Source of the DNA: DAIOEK01 sp963828285
GTDB taxonomy: Bacteria > Chloroflexota > Anaerolineae > Anaerolineales > Anaerolineaceae
Assembly (NCBI GenBank): GCA_963828285.1
Contig: CAWHEB010000002.1
Location: forward strand, 806,001-870,000
DNA length: 64,000 nt
Reading direction: 5' to 3'
Every line of letters starts with the position of its first letter. The stretch's first letter is position 1. Of the stretch, positions 1 to 8,509 are shown piece after piece. The translations under genes were made by a program, and so were the position numbers. The notes under the pieces were generated by a model. The model did no database searches, was not told where the DNA came from, and saw only the letters and a list, made by a program, of their open reading frames with translations.

Positions 1-273
1 TTTAGTAGTGGTTTTTTTATACAGTATGGACCAGGTTTGATTGACAGATTGCAAATGGATCTTATCGGGAAGTTTGTCAGTTAGCATTCCCTTTTCTTTG
101 ATTCTTTCGAAGGACTTCATGATCCAATCCAGTTTTTGAGAAATGATGCCCGGAACAGCCCGTGGATCAAAACCGGTAGGAATTGTAACAACGAGTCCAC
201 TGGTTTGGGTTATGGATAACCTAACCATACGGGCTCGAGTACTTTTTCTAATCTTGTATTCTGGTAATTCCAT
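1..273 (-). CDS. YgjP-like metallopeptidase, N-terminal part (gene runs off the left edge)
   Basis: Reading from ATG at 273 towards position 1 gives 91 uninterrupted codons with no stop. The start of the protein (MELPEYKIRKSTRARMVRLS) and the following 'VVTIPTGFDPRAVPGIISQKLDWI' region resemble the N-terminal beta-rich part of the YgjP/DUF45 (SprT-like) metallopeptidase family, where a basic KSxRAR stretch leads into a short 'IP.GFD...' strand and an 'xxLDWI' helix. The zinc-binding HExxH would lie beyond the window edge, so activity cannot be judged. The start lies 6 bp after the stop of the YwaF-like gene, so the two are probably co-transcribed. Family assignment rests on the N-terminal pattern only. 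Confidence 0.6.
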   Translation of the reverse strand, partial: MELPEYKIRKSTRARMVRLSITQTSGLVVTIPTGFDPRAVPGIISQKLDWIMKSFERIKEKGMLTDKLPDKIHLQSVNQTWSILYKKTTTK

Positions 274-279
274 GGATAT

Positions 280-1026
280 CTAAGCGCCTGCCAACTCAGA
301 TACTTTTCGTTTTGCTACTGCGTCCTTGATAGCGAATGGTGCATATAAAATAATGCACATAACGAAACCGACTAGTTCGAGGCTGATGATATAGAATGGC
401 CACGGACCCAATACATCCAAAAGCGATGCCGTTTCAGGTTTATGAGCAACAAACATATAATTGCTGCCCAATCCCCAATTCACAAGACCGACAGCCGCCA
501 TATAAATGTTGGCACCGATGAAAACGCGTTTGATGGAACTCCACTGTGGTCGAAATCCTTCAACGACAGTCATATATACCCCCTCAGATATGATCAACCC
601 GTGAGCTACCAGAGTTTGGATTGCACGAAAATGGGGCAATCCATAGATACCAGCATCCGGCGTGAGGAAGGCTTGCAGCGCTCCCAGAATCCCAAGGAAA
701 TATGAATACTCATAAATCCTATAACTGCGTTTAAAGAGCATGATCGAATTCAAGATAACGAAGGCACTGCATAAATGAAGTGGCAGGTATTCAACCACAT
801 TCCACTTACCAACAGCAATACTCCAGCCGTGCCAGGCTAATTCGGTAATGATAGATGCTGTTGCCAGACCATACCTGAATTTCTTCCTGAAATCAGCACT
901 TTCGTTCTTCCGCAACCATATGAAAGAAAAATTGAATAATAGGAAGAAAATGATAAAACCAAGATGCCAGGCACCAAAGAGAACAAATGCACCACCAGTG
1001 TAATCACGAACGAAATATTGATCCAT
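280..1026 (-). CDS. TIGR02206/YwaF family integral membrane protein
   Basis: A 248-residue polytopic membrane protein with about six to seven hydrophobic segments. Conserved stretches of the YwaF family are visible: 'PLHLCSAF' near residue 81, 'YFLGILGALQAFLTPD' near 108-123, 'HGLII' near 141, and 'NYMFVAHKPETASLLDVLGPWPFYI' near 190-214. The family is found in Firmicutes and Chloroflexota and has no established function. ATG at 1026 is the natural start; a competing frame on the same strand upstream has no family features. It is followed after 6 bp by the YgjP-like gene, suggesting an operon. Confidence 0.85.
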   Translation of the reverse strand: MDQYFVRDYTGGAFVLFGAWHLGFIIFFLLFNFSFIWLRKNESADFRKKFRYGLATASIITELAWHGWSIAVGKWNVVEYLPLHLCSAFVILNSIMLFKRSYRIYEYSYFLGILGALQAFLTPDAGIYGLPHFRAIQTLVAHGLIISEGVYMTVVEGFRPQWSSIKRVFIGANIYMAAVGLVNWGLGSNYMFVAHKPETASLLDVLGPWPFYIISLELVGFVMCIILYAPFAIKDAVAKRKVSELAGA

Positions 1027-1212
1027 TGAATCACCTGCAACAAAGAATGTGGATAGAGAAATTATAGTCGGAAGATTTTAATTTGACTAAACCCCGATTT
1101 CATTCGGAAGAAACGGATATTAGTTTATACCTTCATTTTGATATTGGTTATAGAAATTGATTTCATTTACAGATTATAATGAATTGAACTTATCGTTACT
1201 TAAAATGGAATT

Positions 1213-2061
1213 ATGGATCACTCAATAACTCGCAAGCTTATTATCAACGCAGACGATTTTGGTCTCTCCCCTTCAGTTTCTCGAGGGATTCTCTCAGGTT
1301 GCTCCACCGGGATAGTCACATCAACCAGTGTTATGATCAACCATATGGTTTATCAGGGGCAATCTTTCCCGAGTGAAGGGGATGTTTTCCCCGGTTTTGG
1401 TGTGCATCTCAACCTTACATCAGGTAAACCCATACTCCCAGCTGAGGATGTGACCACCTTTGTGGATAAGGATGGCACATTTATCAAATCAGATATTTTC
1501 TTTCAAGATATTGAGAAGATCAACATCCTTCAAGTAGAAAAGGAGTGGCGAACCCAGATCACTGCTTTCCTCATCAAATTTGGACGTCCTGACCATCTGG
1601 ATAGCCATCATCACATACACCTGCATCCGCTTTTGTTCCCTCTTTTTCTACAGATCGCAGGAGAACTTAGAACTCCCATACGATTCCCCATTCTCCTCGA
1701 CATGGTCCCCGCAATCACGCCTGAGTTCAATCAAAATGGTCTTGGGCAGAACATCTCCCTGGACATGATCAAGGAAGACATGGAGATCATGAAGTTTTCA
1801 GGGATCCGCACCCCAGACTATTTCTGTGATAATTTCATCACCCCAAATATTGAAAAGCTGGAAACATTAAAGCAGATATTTCACGACCTGCCTGAAGGGA
1901 TCACAGAGATCATGTGCCACCCCGGATTATTGGATGAAACTGCCAGATCGCTGAGCAATTACCCAACGAGGGAAGAAGAATTACGAACCCTGCAATCAGA
2001 TTTGCTGAGACCTATCTTAGAAGAAGAAAATATTCAACTGACTCGTTTCACAACAATCTAA
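1213..2061 (+). CDS. ChbG/HpnK (YdjC) family carbohydrate deacetylase
   Basis: 282 residues. The start 'KLIINADDFGLSPSVSRGI' is the signature of the YdjC fold, with the Asp-Asp pair as metal/catalytic residues. The 'LDSHHHIHLHP' motif near residue 130 supplies metal-binding histidines and 'MCHPG' near 236 is the late conserved motif. The family removes acetyl groups from N-acetyl sugars (diacetylchitobiose for ChbG, a hopanoid glycoside for HpnK); which substrate applies here cannot be told. It starts a plus-strand run and the malic enzyme follows after 11 bp, so co-transcription is likely. A TATAAT at 1175-1180 is a plausible -10, without a good -35. Confidence 0.85.
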   Translation: MDHSITRKLIINADDFGLSPSVSRGILSGCSTGIVTSTSVMINHMVYQGQSFPSEGDVFPGFGVHLNLTSGKPILPAEDVTTFVDKDGTFIKSDIFFQDIEKINILQVEKEWRTQITAFLIKFGRPDHLDSHHHIHLHPLLFPLFLQIAGELRTPIRFPILLDMVPAITPEFNQNGLGQNISLDMIKEDMEIMKFSGIRTPDYFCDNFITPNIEKLETLKQIFHDLPEGITEIMCHPGLLDETARSLSNYPTREEELRTLQSDLLRPILEEENIQLTRFTTI

Positions 2062-2072
2062 GGAAAAACTTC

Positions 2073-3339
2073 ATGCTTAAGATTTCCAACGAAGATATCC
2101 TGGCATACCACCAGGGTGGAAAGATCTGCGTACAACCCACAAAACCGTTAAATGACCAACGCGACCTGTCAATGGCATATACTCCAGGTGTAGCTAGTGC
2201 CAGTTCTTGAAATTGACCGCGACCCATCGCTTGCTTATGAATATACCGCTCGGGGAAACCTTGTAGCAGTTATCTCAAACGGTACCGCTATACTCGGATT
2301 AGGCAATCGTGGAGCGCTAGCCAGCAAACCTGTCATGGAAGGTAAAGGTGTGCTGTTTAAAAAATTCGCCGGGATCGATGTATTTGATATTGAAGTGGAT
2401 GCCACCAACGCCGATGAAATCATTCGCATCGTACAGGCGATCTCACCCACTTTTGGCGGGATCAATCTGGAAGACATAAAATCTCCTGAATGCTTTTATA
2501 TCGAAGAGCGGTTGATCGATCTACTGGATATACCGGTTTTTCATGATGACCAACACGGTACAGCGATCATTCTTGGCGCAGCCTTGATGAATGCGTTGGA
2601 GATTGTCAATAAAAAGATCGATTCCATCAAGGTGGTTTTTTCCGGGGCTGGTGCAGCAGGAATTTCATGCGCGCGTCACCTGCTTAAGTTAGGCGTTCCA
2701 AAAGAAAATATCTGGATGACCGATATAGGCGGGTTGGTTTATAGCGGAAGAACTTTAGAAATGTTCCCTGAGAAGGAATTCTTTTCTCAAGGCAGTTCCC
2801 CTGCTACATTGGCCAATGTCCTTTCTGATGCTGATGTCCTTATAGGAGTTTCTGCAGCCAATTTAGTATCTCCCGAAATGCTGGAGAGTATGTCTCGCGA
2901 TCCAATTATCTTTGCCATGGCAAATCCGGATCCAGAGATCAAATATGACCTGGCTAAAGCAGCCAGACCAGATGCGATCGTTGCCACCGGCAGGTCAGAC
3001 TACCCAAACCAGATCAATAATGTGCTCGGGTTCCCGTTCATCTTTCGGGGTGCTCTGGATACCCGTTCTCGGATCATCAATACAGAAATGAAGATCGCAG
3101 CTTCACAGGCTCTGGCTAAACTCGCCAAGGAACCAGTTCCTCAGGAAATTCTTACAGCATATCAATTGGACCATCTTGAATTTGGGAGGGATTATATTGT
3201 CCCTAAACCGCTCGATCCGAGGGTATGTGAGTGGGAAACAACCGCAGTTGCCGAAGCAGCCATACGGACAGGCGTTGCGAGGAAAAATCTAAACCTCTCT
3301 GAATATAAAGAACAATTAAAAAACCGTCCCCGATTTTAG
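2073..3339 (+). CDS. NAD(P)-dependent malic enzyme, interrupted by a 1-nt frameshift near 2203
   Basis: The enzyme decarboxylates malate to pyruvate. From ATG 2073 the protein begins with a typical malic-enzyme N terminus including 'RDLSMAYTPGVA', which holds the catalytic Tyr, then meets TGA at 2208. The family sequence resumes one base over: 'LEIDRDPSLAYEYTARGNLV', then 'ISNGTAILGLGN', the 'HDDQHGTA' metal-binding motif and a Rossmann stretch 'VVFSGAGAAGISC'. Removing one T around 2203-2207 restores an ORF of about 421 residues in family register. As sequenced, translation from GTG 2197 would give a 380-residue product lacking the catalytic Tyr. The 3' end overlaps the convergent GNAT gene by 4 bp. 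Either a sequence error or a recent pseudogene. Confidence 0.85.
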
Positions 3340-4382
3340 GTGGAATCAGGTTTACGTTTCAGGCGGACACGATAAACACGCCGGTCAACTGCGCCAAAGC
3401 GGTATTTGTATTCCTCGTCACCGCGCAAAAAGTCAAATTCGGTATACTCATTTTCATTCGCCCATTTCAGTAAATGCCCCAACAAAACCCAACCCGGGGA
3501 ATAGGCATTGAATTCCGGATTCAAACCCGAGTTGTAAACCCAAAGACGATGCAGATAATCAAAGCTCATATAGGCTGCTGCTTTTTTTCCACCAATCTCG
3601 AGGAATGCCAGGTGAAGACAACCAGTCTCATAAGCGCAGCGTAACGTATTATCCATCTGCTCCATCATTTTTGGAGTAAGGAATAATTTCTTTTCTTCGT
3701 CATAAGCCATCAACTCAAGAAAGGATTTGATATCCCCATCAAGTTTGTCGGCATCTTTCGTAATGTATACTTCAACATTTTCTTCGGCTTCATCTGCACG
3801 GCGCATTTTTCTGCGGATCTCGTGACGTTGTTTCTTATCGATCCCAGCGAGGTAAGTTTCCCAATTGCCTGTCAGACAGATAAATGGAGCCTTTTGAAGT
3901 TCCTTCTCTTCATGCATCCAACCAATCTTTTCGGCCGCGATCTTTAATGCTCCAAGTGTTGCCGATTCGTCCAAAAGGTTGTAGAGACTGATCTCATCCC
4001 ATTCCGGCATTTCACTTGTGGTTAAATAGCCGAATAATTGCAGGAGGAAACTATCGAGATATTCCGGAATGACGATGACATCCAGATAATCGACTATTTC
4101 GAAACTACCCAGGAACATCAGGCTTCTTCGCCCATCTTTGCGTTTTGTATAGAATAGTGGAGCAATCCCTATCAGAAGATCAGCATCCCATGCCAGGATG
4201 ATCTCAAGTTGACCTTTCTCCCATTCACCCCCACCGCAGGTATCCCACCAGTGTCTAAGAAACTCATGACGCAGGAAAGGTACCCTGGTCTGGCTCTGGT
4301 CAAGTAAATTATTCCATTGGTCTTTTAACGATTCCCAGGTTGGTACATCGGTGACTTTTTGAAACTTGAACATATTAATCAT
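3336..4382 (-). CDS. GNAT-fold acetyltransferase (CelD/BcsL, Acetyltransf_6 type)
   Basis: 348 residues. The N-terminal half has the 'FLRHEFLRHWWDTCGGGEW' pattern usual for CelD-like proteins (residues about 39-57). The C-terminal half carries the Acetyltransf_6 core: 'KKQRHEIRRKMRRADE' near 182-197 and 'FDFLRGDEEYKYRFG' near 318-332. Such proteins are double-GNAT relatives of FemAB, often linked to polysaccharide or cell-surface modification; the substrate is unknown. ATG 4382 is used, with a second Met three codons later. It is convergent with the malic enzyme (4-bp overlap) and divergent from the PP2C-like gene. Confidence 0.8.
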   Translation of the reverse strand: MINMFKFQKVTDVPTWESLKDQWNNLLDQSQTRVPFLRHEFLRHWWDTCGGGEWEKGQLEIILAWDADLLIGIAPLFYTKRKDGRRSLMFLGSFEIVDYLDVIVIPEYLDSFLLQLFGYLTTSEMPEWDEISLYNLLDESATLGALKIAAEKIGWMHEEKELQKAPFICLTGNWETYLAGIDKKQRHEIRRKMRRADEAEENVEVYITKDADKLDGDIKSFLELMAYDEEKKLFLTPKMMEQMDNTLRCAYETGCLHLAFLEIGGKKAAAYMSFDYLHRLWVYNSGLNPEFNAYSPGWVLLGHLLKWANENEYTEFDFLRGDEEYKYRFGAVDRRVYRVRLKRKPDST

Positions 4383-4494
4383 CCATCCTTAGGTTTTTCT
4401 GGTATAAGAATTATACCTTTTGCGAATTATTTGAGTACCCGAATCTGCTGGTCAGTATCTTGCAACAAATGCGGATGCACTTCATACCAAAAAA

Positions 4495-5880
4495 TTGATT
4501 GCCATCTTATCATTGGAACATACCATTGTGTTAGATTTACACCTTTACCCATTACACATCAAAAACAGTTCAGAACAGACATACTTACCAGGTCTACATT
4601 TCGTTCTGTCTCCTCGTTTCGCTGTCCGTGCCAGGCAGGGGGACATATTGCTCATGCTTTTGTCATCGTCCGGTGAGCAGTTCATCCCCAATGACCGGAT
4701 CTCGTCAATATTGGATTTGGGAGCAAAATCCTATTTCCGTTCCAGCGGAACAATCACAGCTGGTATACGCAGTTGTGTTGAAGAGATCAATCAGGCAATT
4801 CTTACATATAATTTGCAAGAAAGTGTTGGCAATAAACAACAATCCTGTTTGCTAAATATTTCAATCGTCCATGATGAGCGTGTATACATCGGCCATTCCG
4901 GATACACCCATTCATTCGTTTTGAGTAAAAATGACACCGAACATTTTTTCGATCCAGAATTATCCGGACGCGGATTAGGGTTGAGCCGATCTGCAACCGT
5001 TCGCTTCTTCCTTTCCGAATTGCATGAAAACGAATATGTTCTATTCAGCCCCGAACCTCTATCCACCTGGACACCTGCCAACCTGGCGGGAAGTCCTGCC
5101 ATCGCATTTGATTACTTACGGCGAAGATTACTAAATCAAGTCTCCCCAAATATTCGGGCTTTGTTGATCCAGGCAGTAAGTGGGACAGGTAAAGTTATCC
5201 TTGAAGCACCATTATCCAGTAAAAATGGATACTTTGCCCCACCTGCCAAGGAGCCGCAAGCGGCAACTCCAACCACACAAAAAACCAGGGATGGGAAAGA
5301 AATTCCTTTGATGGCGATCCCATCTCAGGTGAAAAAAGAGCCAACAGCTGCACCAGCCCTCAAACCCGAGCCCAGTATGATGTCCGGACAACAGAAGGTG
5401 GTCAAACCTCTACCTGTTTCTGATCATGACGATGAAAACTTCGAAGATCCATCCTTTCGAGAAATATTGAACGGTTATAAGCAAGAAGCTTCTGATAAGT
5501 TCATCTCATTCAAAGGATCATTCAACCGAATAAAACAGAAACTGAATTCGCAACCAGATCCCAGCATGCCATCCTTCGCAACCAAACCCAAAATCAAACT
5601 ACCCCCGATCAACTTTACTCCACTACTGGAAAAGTTGAAAATTTTCCGCGGAGGAGCCAGGAAAGCAGCAACAGTAACCGGATCAACTCTGCAATTTGCA
5701 GGCGAGAAAATTGGCGGCGCTCTTGGCGACGCAGTGGATTATGTCACCCCTGAAGGAGGTTTCAAGAACTCCTCAACTTTCCACAAAAATGATGCTGATC
5801 ATCTCCGTATTGGTGCCGGTTCTGCTGGTAACCACGGCATCCACCATCTATCTGCAAAAGGGAAGATCGAGCCAATATGA
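4495..5880 (+). CDS. PP2C-like soluble domain protein (N-terminal half of a probable frameshifted gene)
   Basis: 461 residues as read. The first about 240 residues look like a PP2C-related regulatory domain ('FAVRARQGDILLMLLSSSGE', 'SCLLNISIVHDERVYIGHSG', 'ENEYVLFSPEPLSTW'), without a confident set of metal-binding aspartates. A Pro/Ala-rich linker follows (about 245-390). The start is uncertain: TTG 4495 is the first usable codon, the frame is open upstream to a stop at 4432, and no ATG is present. The last about 30 residues from roughly 5765 onward look like out-of-frame translation, while the neighbouring frame there encodes a clean membrane helix. I infer that this and the next entry are one protein of about 825 residues. 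Confidence 0.6.
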   Translation: MIAILSLEHTIVLDLHLYPLHIKNSSEQTYLPGLHFVLSPRFAVRARQGDILLMLLSSSGEQFIPNDRISSILDLGAKSYFRSSGTITAGIRSCVEEINQAILTYNLQESVGNKQQSCLLNISIVHDERVYIGHSGYTHSFVLSKNDTEHFFDPELSGRGLGLSRSATVRFFLSELHENEYVLFSPEPLSTWTPANLAGSPAIAFDYLRRRLLNQVSPNIRALLIQAVSGTGKVILEAPLSSKNGYFAPPAKEPQAATPTTQKTRDGKEIPLMAIPSQVKKEPTAAPALKPEPSMMSGQQKVVKPLPVSDHDDENFEDPSFREILNGYKQEASDKFISFKGSFNRIKQKLNSQPDPSMPSFATKPKIKLPPINFTPLLEKLKIFRGGARKAATVTGSTLQFAGEKIGGALGDAVDYVTPEGGFKNSSTFHKNDADHLRIGAGSAGNHGIHHLSAKGKIEPI

Positions 5881-6976
5881 GATGTATTATAGACAAGCAA
5901 AAGCGGTTGCTGAACAAGCCGCTTCGTACAAGACTCCTCATGATGTTCGGGCTACCTGGGAACAGGCATTAACTTTATTGGATAAAGCGGAAAAATATGG
6001 GAAGGACGATCGTTCAGCCACTCTCCGTGAGCAAGCACACAATACCCTGGATGATCTGGCCGGTATTGCCCGTATTGATTTCCAACCTGCACTTGTGGAA
6101 AGTCTGCCATCAAACGTAAAAGTAACCAAGATGAAATCCACATCGACGGACCTGTATATGTTGGACGCGAGCGAAGGACGAATACTACGTGCCCTGCTTA
6201 CAGGAAGAGGGTTTGAGCTGGATACCAGTTTTGCCTGCAATCCAGGTCCGTATGGTTCTTACACTGTAGATCCATTAATCGATTTTGCACTGATGCCAAA
6301 AGGCAACGCCATTGGTGCGGGTATTGCCGCTCTCGATGACCGCGGAAATATCGTTTACTGCGGATCCGGAATGACCGCTACATCGATGACTTTGATGCCT
6401 CCTCAGACAGGTTGGGGCGAAATCAGAGGAATGGCAATAGATTCTGGAAAATTATTTGTGTTGGATACCAAATCCAATGCCGTCTGGGTATTCTACGGGG
6501 TCAGCGGAACCTATACCACCGAACCCAATCTGTATTTCGACAACGATATCCCCCCACTTGAAGATGTGATCGATTTCTCCATTAGCGGAAACGATCTTGT
6601 CCTGCTACATGGGGATGGTCACGTAACCACCTGTGTTTACAGTGAAATCTCTGGCACACCAACCAAATGTAAAGATCCTGCTCCGTTCATTATTGACAGG
6701 CCAGGGATCGAGAACAAGCCAGTGATCATACCGGATACCCGCTTCAACCAGATCAGTTATACCTCTCCGCCGGATCCATCAATCTTCCTACTGGACACTA
6801 GCAGCGTATCCATTTACCATCTCAGCCTAAAATTAGCCTTACAGAGGCAACTGTCCATCCCATCCAAAGATACTTACGGATTGAACAATAAGAAACCAAC
6901 CGCATTCACAGTTAACCCTGCAAAATTGGTCTTCATCGCATTCGGAAACAAAATCTATTCTGGGATGCAACCTTAA
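5789..6976 (+). CDS. Membrane-anchored extracellular beta-propeller-like protein (C-terminal half of the preceding gene)
   Basis: From ATG 5789 the protein opens with a membrane helix (MMLIISVLVPVLLVTTASTI), then a charged helical segment rich in Ala and Lys, then a repeat-poor beta region. That region has short turns such as 'DLYMLDASEGRILRALL', 'GKLFVLDTKSNAVWVFYG' and 'NDLVLLHGDGHVTTCVY', resembling NHL/YVTN-type propeller blades. No catalytic motif is seen. There is no good ribosome binding site at the right distance from 5789 (an AAGGAGG sits about 30 nt upstream), which argues against independent translation and for a 1-nt frameshift between 5750 and 5790 joining it to the upstream reading frame. 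A strong hairpin terminator follows at 7032-7073. Confidence 0.6.
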   Translation: MMLIISVLVPVLLVTTASTIYLQKGRSSQYEMYYRQAKAVAEQAASYKTPHDVRATWEQALTLLDKAEKYGKDDRSATLREQAHNTLDDLAGIARIDFQPALVESLPSNVKVTKMKSTSTDLYMLDASEGRILRALLTGRGFELDTSFACNPGPYGSYTVDPLIDFALMPKGNAIGAGIAALDDRGNIVYCGSGMTATSMTLMPPQTGWGEIRGMAIDSGKLFVLDTKSNAVWVFYGVSGTYTTEPNLYFDNDIPPLEDVIDFSISGNDLVLLHGDGHVTTCVYSEISGTPTKCKDPAPFIIDRPGIENKPVIIPDTRFNQISYTSPPDPSIFLLDTSSVSIYHLSLKLALQRQLSIPSKDTYGLNNKKPTAFTVNPAKLVFIAFGNKIYSGMQP

Positions 6977-7031
6977 GTCAGGTGTACTTTCAGGGAATAA
7001 TGGATCGATTAATAAACAATTTGAATTTATA

Positions 7032-7073
7032 AAGAATCCTTCTTCGTTTTAGCCAAGAGAAGGATTCTTTTTC
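7032..7073. terminator. Bidirectional intrinsic terminator
   Basis: A perfect 12-bp stem, AAGAATCCTTCT (7032-7043) with AGAAGGATTCTT (7058-7069), is followed by T-rich sequence on the plus strand and preceded by A-rich sequence. It lies between the convergent propeller gene and the DnaC-like gene and can serve both. Confidence 0.85.
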
Positions 7074-7084
7074 AAAAAATAACG

Positions 7085-8509
7085 CTATTTCTTCTTTTTC
7101 GGATCAGAACCGGGTGGCTGCATTCTTCCAATATAAGACGGAATGGTTAGACCGAATATCTTGCAAACGCGCGCATCCAGAAAGCGTATACGGAGGCGTT
7201 GGTCGATATCATCCAGCTTCTGAGATGTGGTGATAACAGTGGGCAAGAATGCGTTATAACGGTAGTTAAATAATTGGTACAGTTTTTCCTTAGCCCATGG
7301 GGTAGAAGACTGCATGCCAAAATCATCCAGAATTAATAATCCGGCTGTACGGATATCTTCAAATCGTTGATCATAACTTGCCCGACTGTCTGGATGAAAA
7401 GTGGCACGTAGATGATCGAGGAGATCAGGAACACTTACCAGCAATGGCGGCTCACCTATCTCCGCTCGATAATTCCCGATTGCTGCAGCCAAATGCGTCT
7501 TGCCTGTTCCGTAATCGCCTAACAATAGAAGCCATCCTTCAGGATTATTAGCATACTTTTTACAGGCTAAGAATATTTTCTCAATATTCATACGCTCAGT
7601 AGGCGCCAGTCCTTCATCCTTGCGGAGATTAAATTCCTGGAAAGTCTGGGATTTATGTTGAGTCAATGAAGAGAGATAATGATGATCCCCTGCTGACGCA
7701 GGGAAACGATAATCGGGTGCATTGAGATGGATATGCTGGACTAACTCGGGATCTCTCAATCGGGACTGAATCCGTTCTTCGATGTTATCTAGTTCCTGAT
7801 TGGTGGTGATCACTACCGGTAGTTGGTTGGTGTACCGATAATTTAACACCTGGAATAGTTTTTCTTTAGCCCAATCGGTGGCATTTTCAGTACCAAAATC
7901 ATCCAAAACCAGGAGGCCGATGTTTCGGATCTCCAGAAACCGATTCTCAAAGGTTGTATCCGGATCGTTGTAAGCAAAGCGCATCCAATCCAACAAATCG
8001 GGGGCTGTGAGGAAAAGAGTGGGCACACCCAGGCTGACAGACTGATTAGCGATGGCTGCGGATAAATGGGTTTTCCCTCTACCGAACAATCCACTAATCA
8101 ATAGCCAACCATTCAGTTTTCCTGCATATTCCTTACAGCGATTAAAAGCCGCCTGTAATTGCAAGGCCTGTTTTTCGTTCAGGGTTCCAGACCTGCCTTT
8201 TGGTTCAAAGCTGTCAAAGGTGAATTTAGCCAATGAATCCAAATTGGAGAACTCAAAAAGCTTGTTATGGACCTTTTGGACAACTTCTTTTAGACGGCAG
8301 GAACATACCTGGATCTTGCCGAATTCGGGATGACTGGTTGGAACATCCATGCGGTAGAATCCCTGACCATGGCAGATAGGGCAATTGGGATCGCCTATTG
8401 ATACTGGTTTACTTACGCTTGACTGATCCTTAATGCTCAACGAATCTGGCGAATTCTCCTTCGATATATCTTTTGTAATTCGTCTGATTGTCTCGTCGAT
8501 CTTCGTCAT
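7085..8509 (-). CDS. Tandem-duplicated DnaC/IstB-like AAA+ helicase loader
   Basis: Starting at ATG 8509 (preceded by AAAGAGGA), the protein is 474 residues and contains two complete DnaC-type AAA+ modules. Module 1: Walker A GLFGRGKT (140-147), Walker B LLVLDDFG (199-206), 'SRLRD' arginine box near 249-253. Module 2: Walker A GDYGTGKT (331-338), Walker B LLILDDFG (391-398), 'LRIRFLD' near 439-445. A Cys cluster (CPIC 43-46, CSC 69-71) precedes module 1 and probably binds zinc, as in many DnaC/DnaI relatives. Ordinary DnaC/DnaI loaders have one such module and about 250-310 residues. It lies directly behind dnaB and the DnaD-like gene, so a role in loading the replicative helicase is well supported. 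Its start overlaps the end of the DnaD-like gene by 80 bp. Confidence 0.88.
   Translation of the reverse strand: MTKIDETIRRITKDISKENSPDSLSIKDQSSVSKPVSIGDPNCPICHGQGFYRMDVPTSHPEFGKIQVCSCRLKEVVQKVHNKLFEFSNLDSLAKFTFDSFEPKGRSGTLNEKQALQLQAAFNRCKEYAGKLNGWLLISGLFGRGKTHLSAAIANQSVSLGVPTLFLTAPDLLDWMRFAYNDPDTTFENRFLEIRNIGLLVLDDFGTENATDWAKEKLFQVLNYRYTNQLPVVITTNQELDNIEERIQSRLRDPELVQHIHLNAPDYRFPASAGDHHYLSSLTQHKSQTFQEFNLRKDEGLAPTERMNIEKIFLACKKYANNPEGWLLLLGDYGTGKTHLAAAIGNYRAEIGEPPLLVSVPDLLDHLRATFHPDSRASYDQRFEDIRTAGLLILDDFGMQSSTPWAKEKLYQLFNYRYNAFLPTVITTSQKLDDIDQRLRIRFLDARVCKIFGLTIPSYIGRMQPPGSDPKKKK

Noticed and set aside
2208..2210. In-frame TGA of malic enzyme as a second selenocysteine codon
   Set aside because: Another TGA follows two codons later in that frame, while the family sequence continues in a different frame. 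It is a frameshift, not recoding.
2199..2212. Programmed +1 frameshift of the prfB type (slippery codon before TGA) in malic enzyme
   Set aside because: The codon before TGA is TCT, not CTT/CTTT, there is no Shine-Dalgarno-like stimulator at the required distance, and three other unrelated genes show the same defect without a common signal.
8052..8333. Plus-strand ORF of 93 codons inside the DnaC-like gene
   Set aside because: Antisense to well-conserved Walker motifs, with no independent support.
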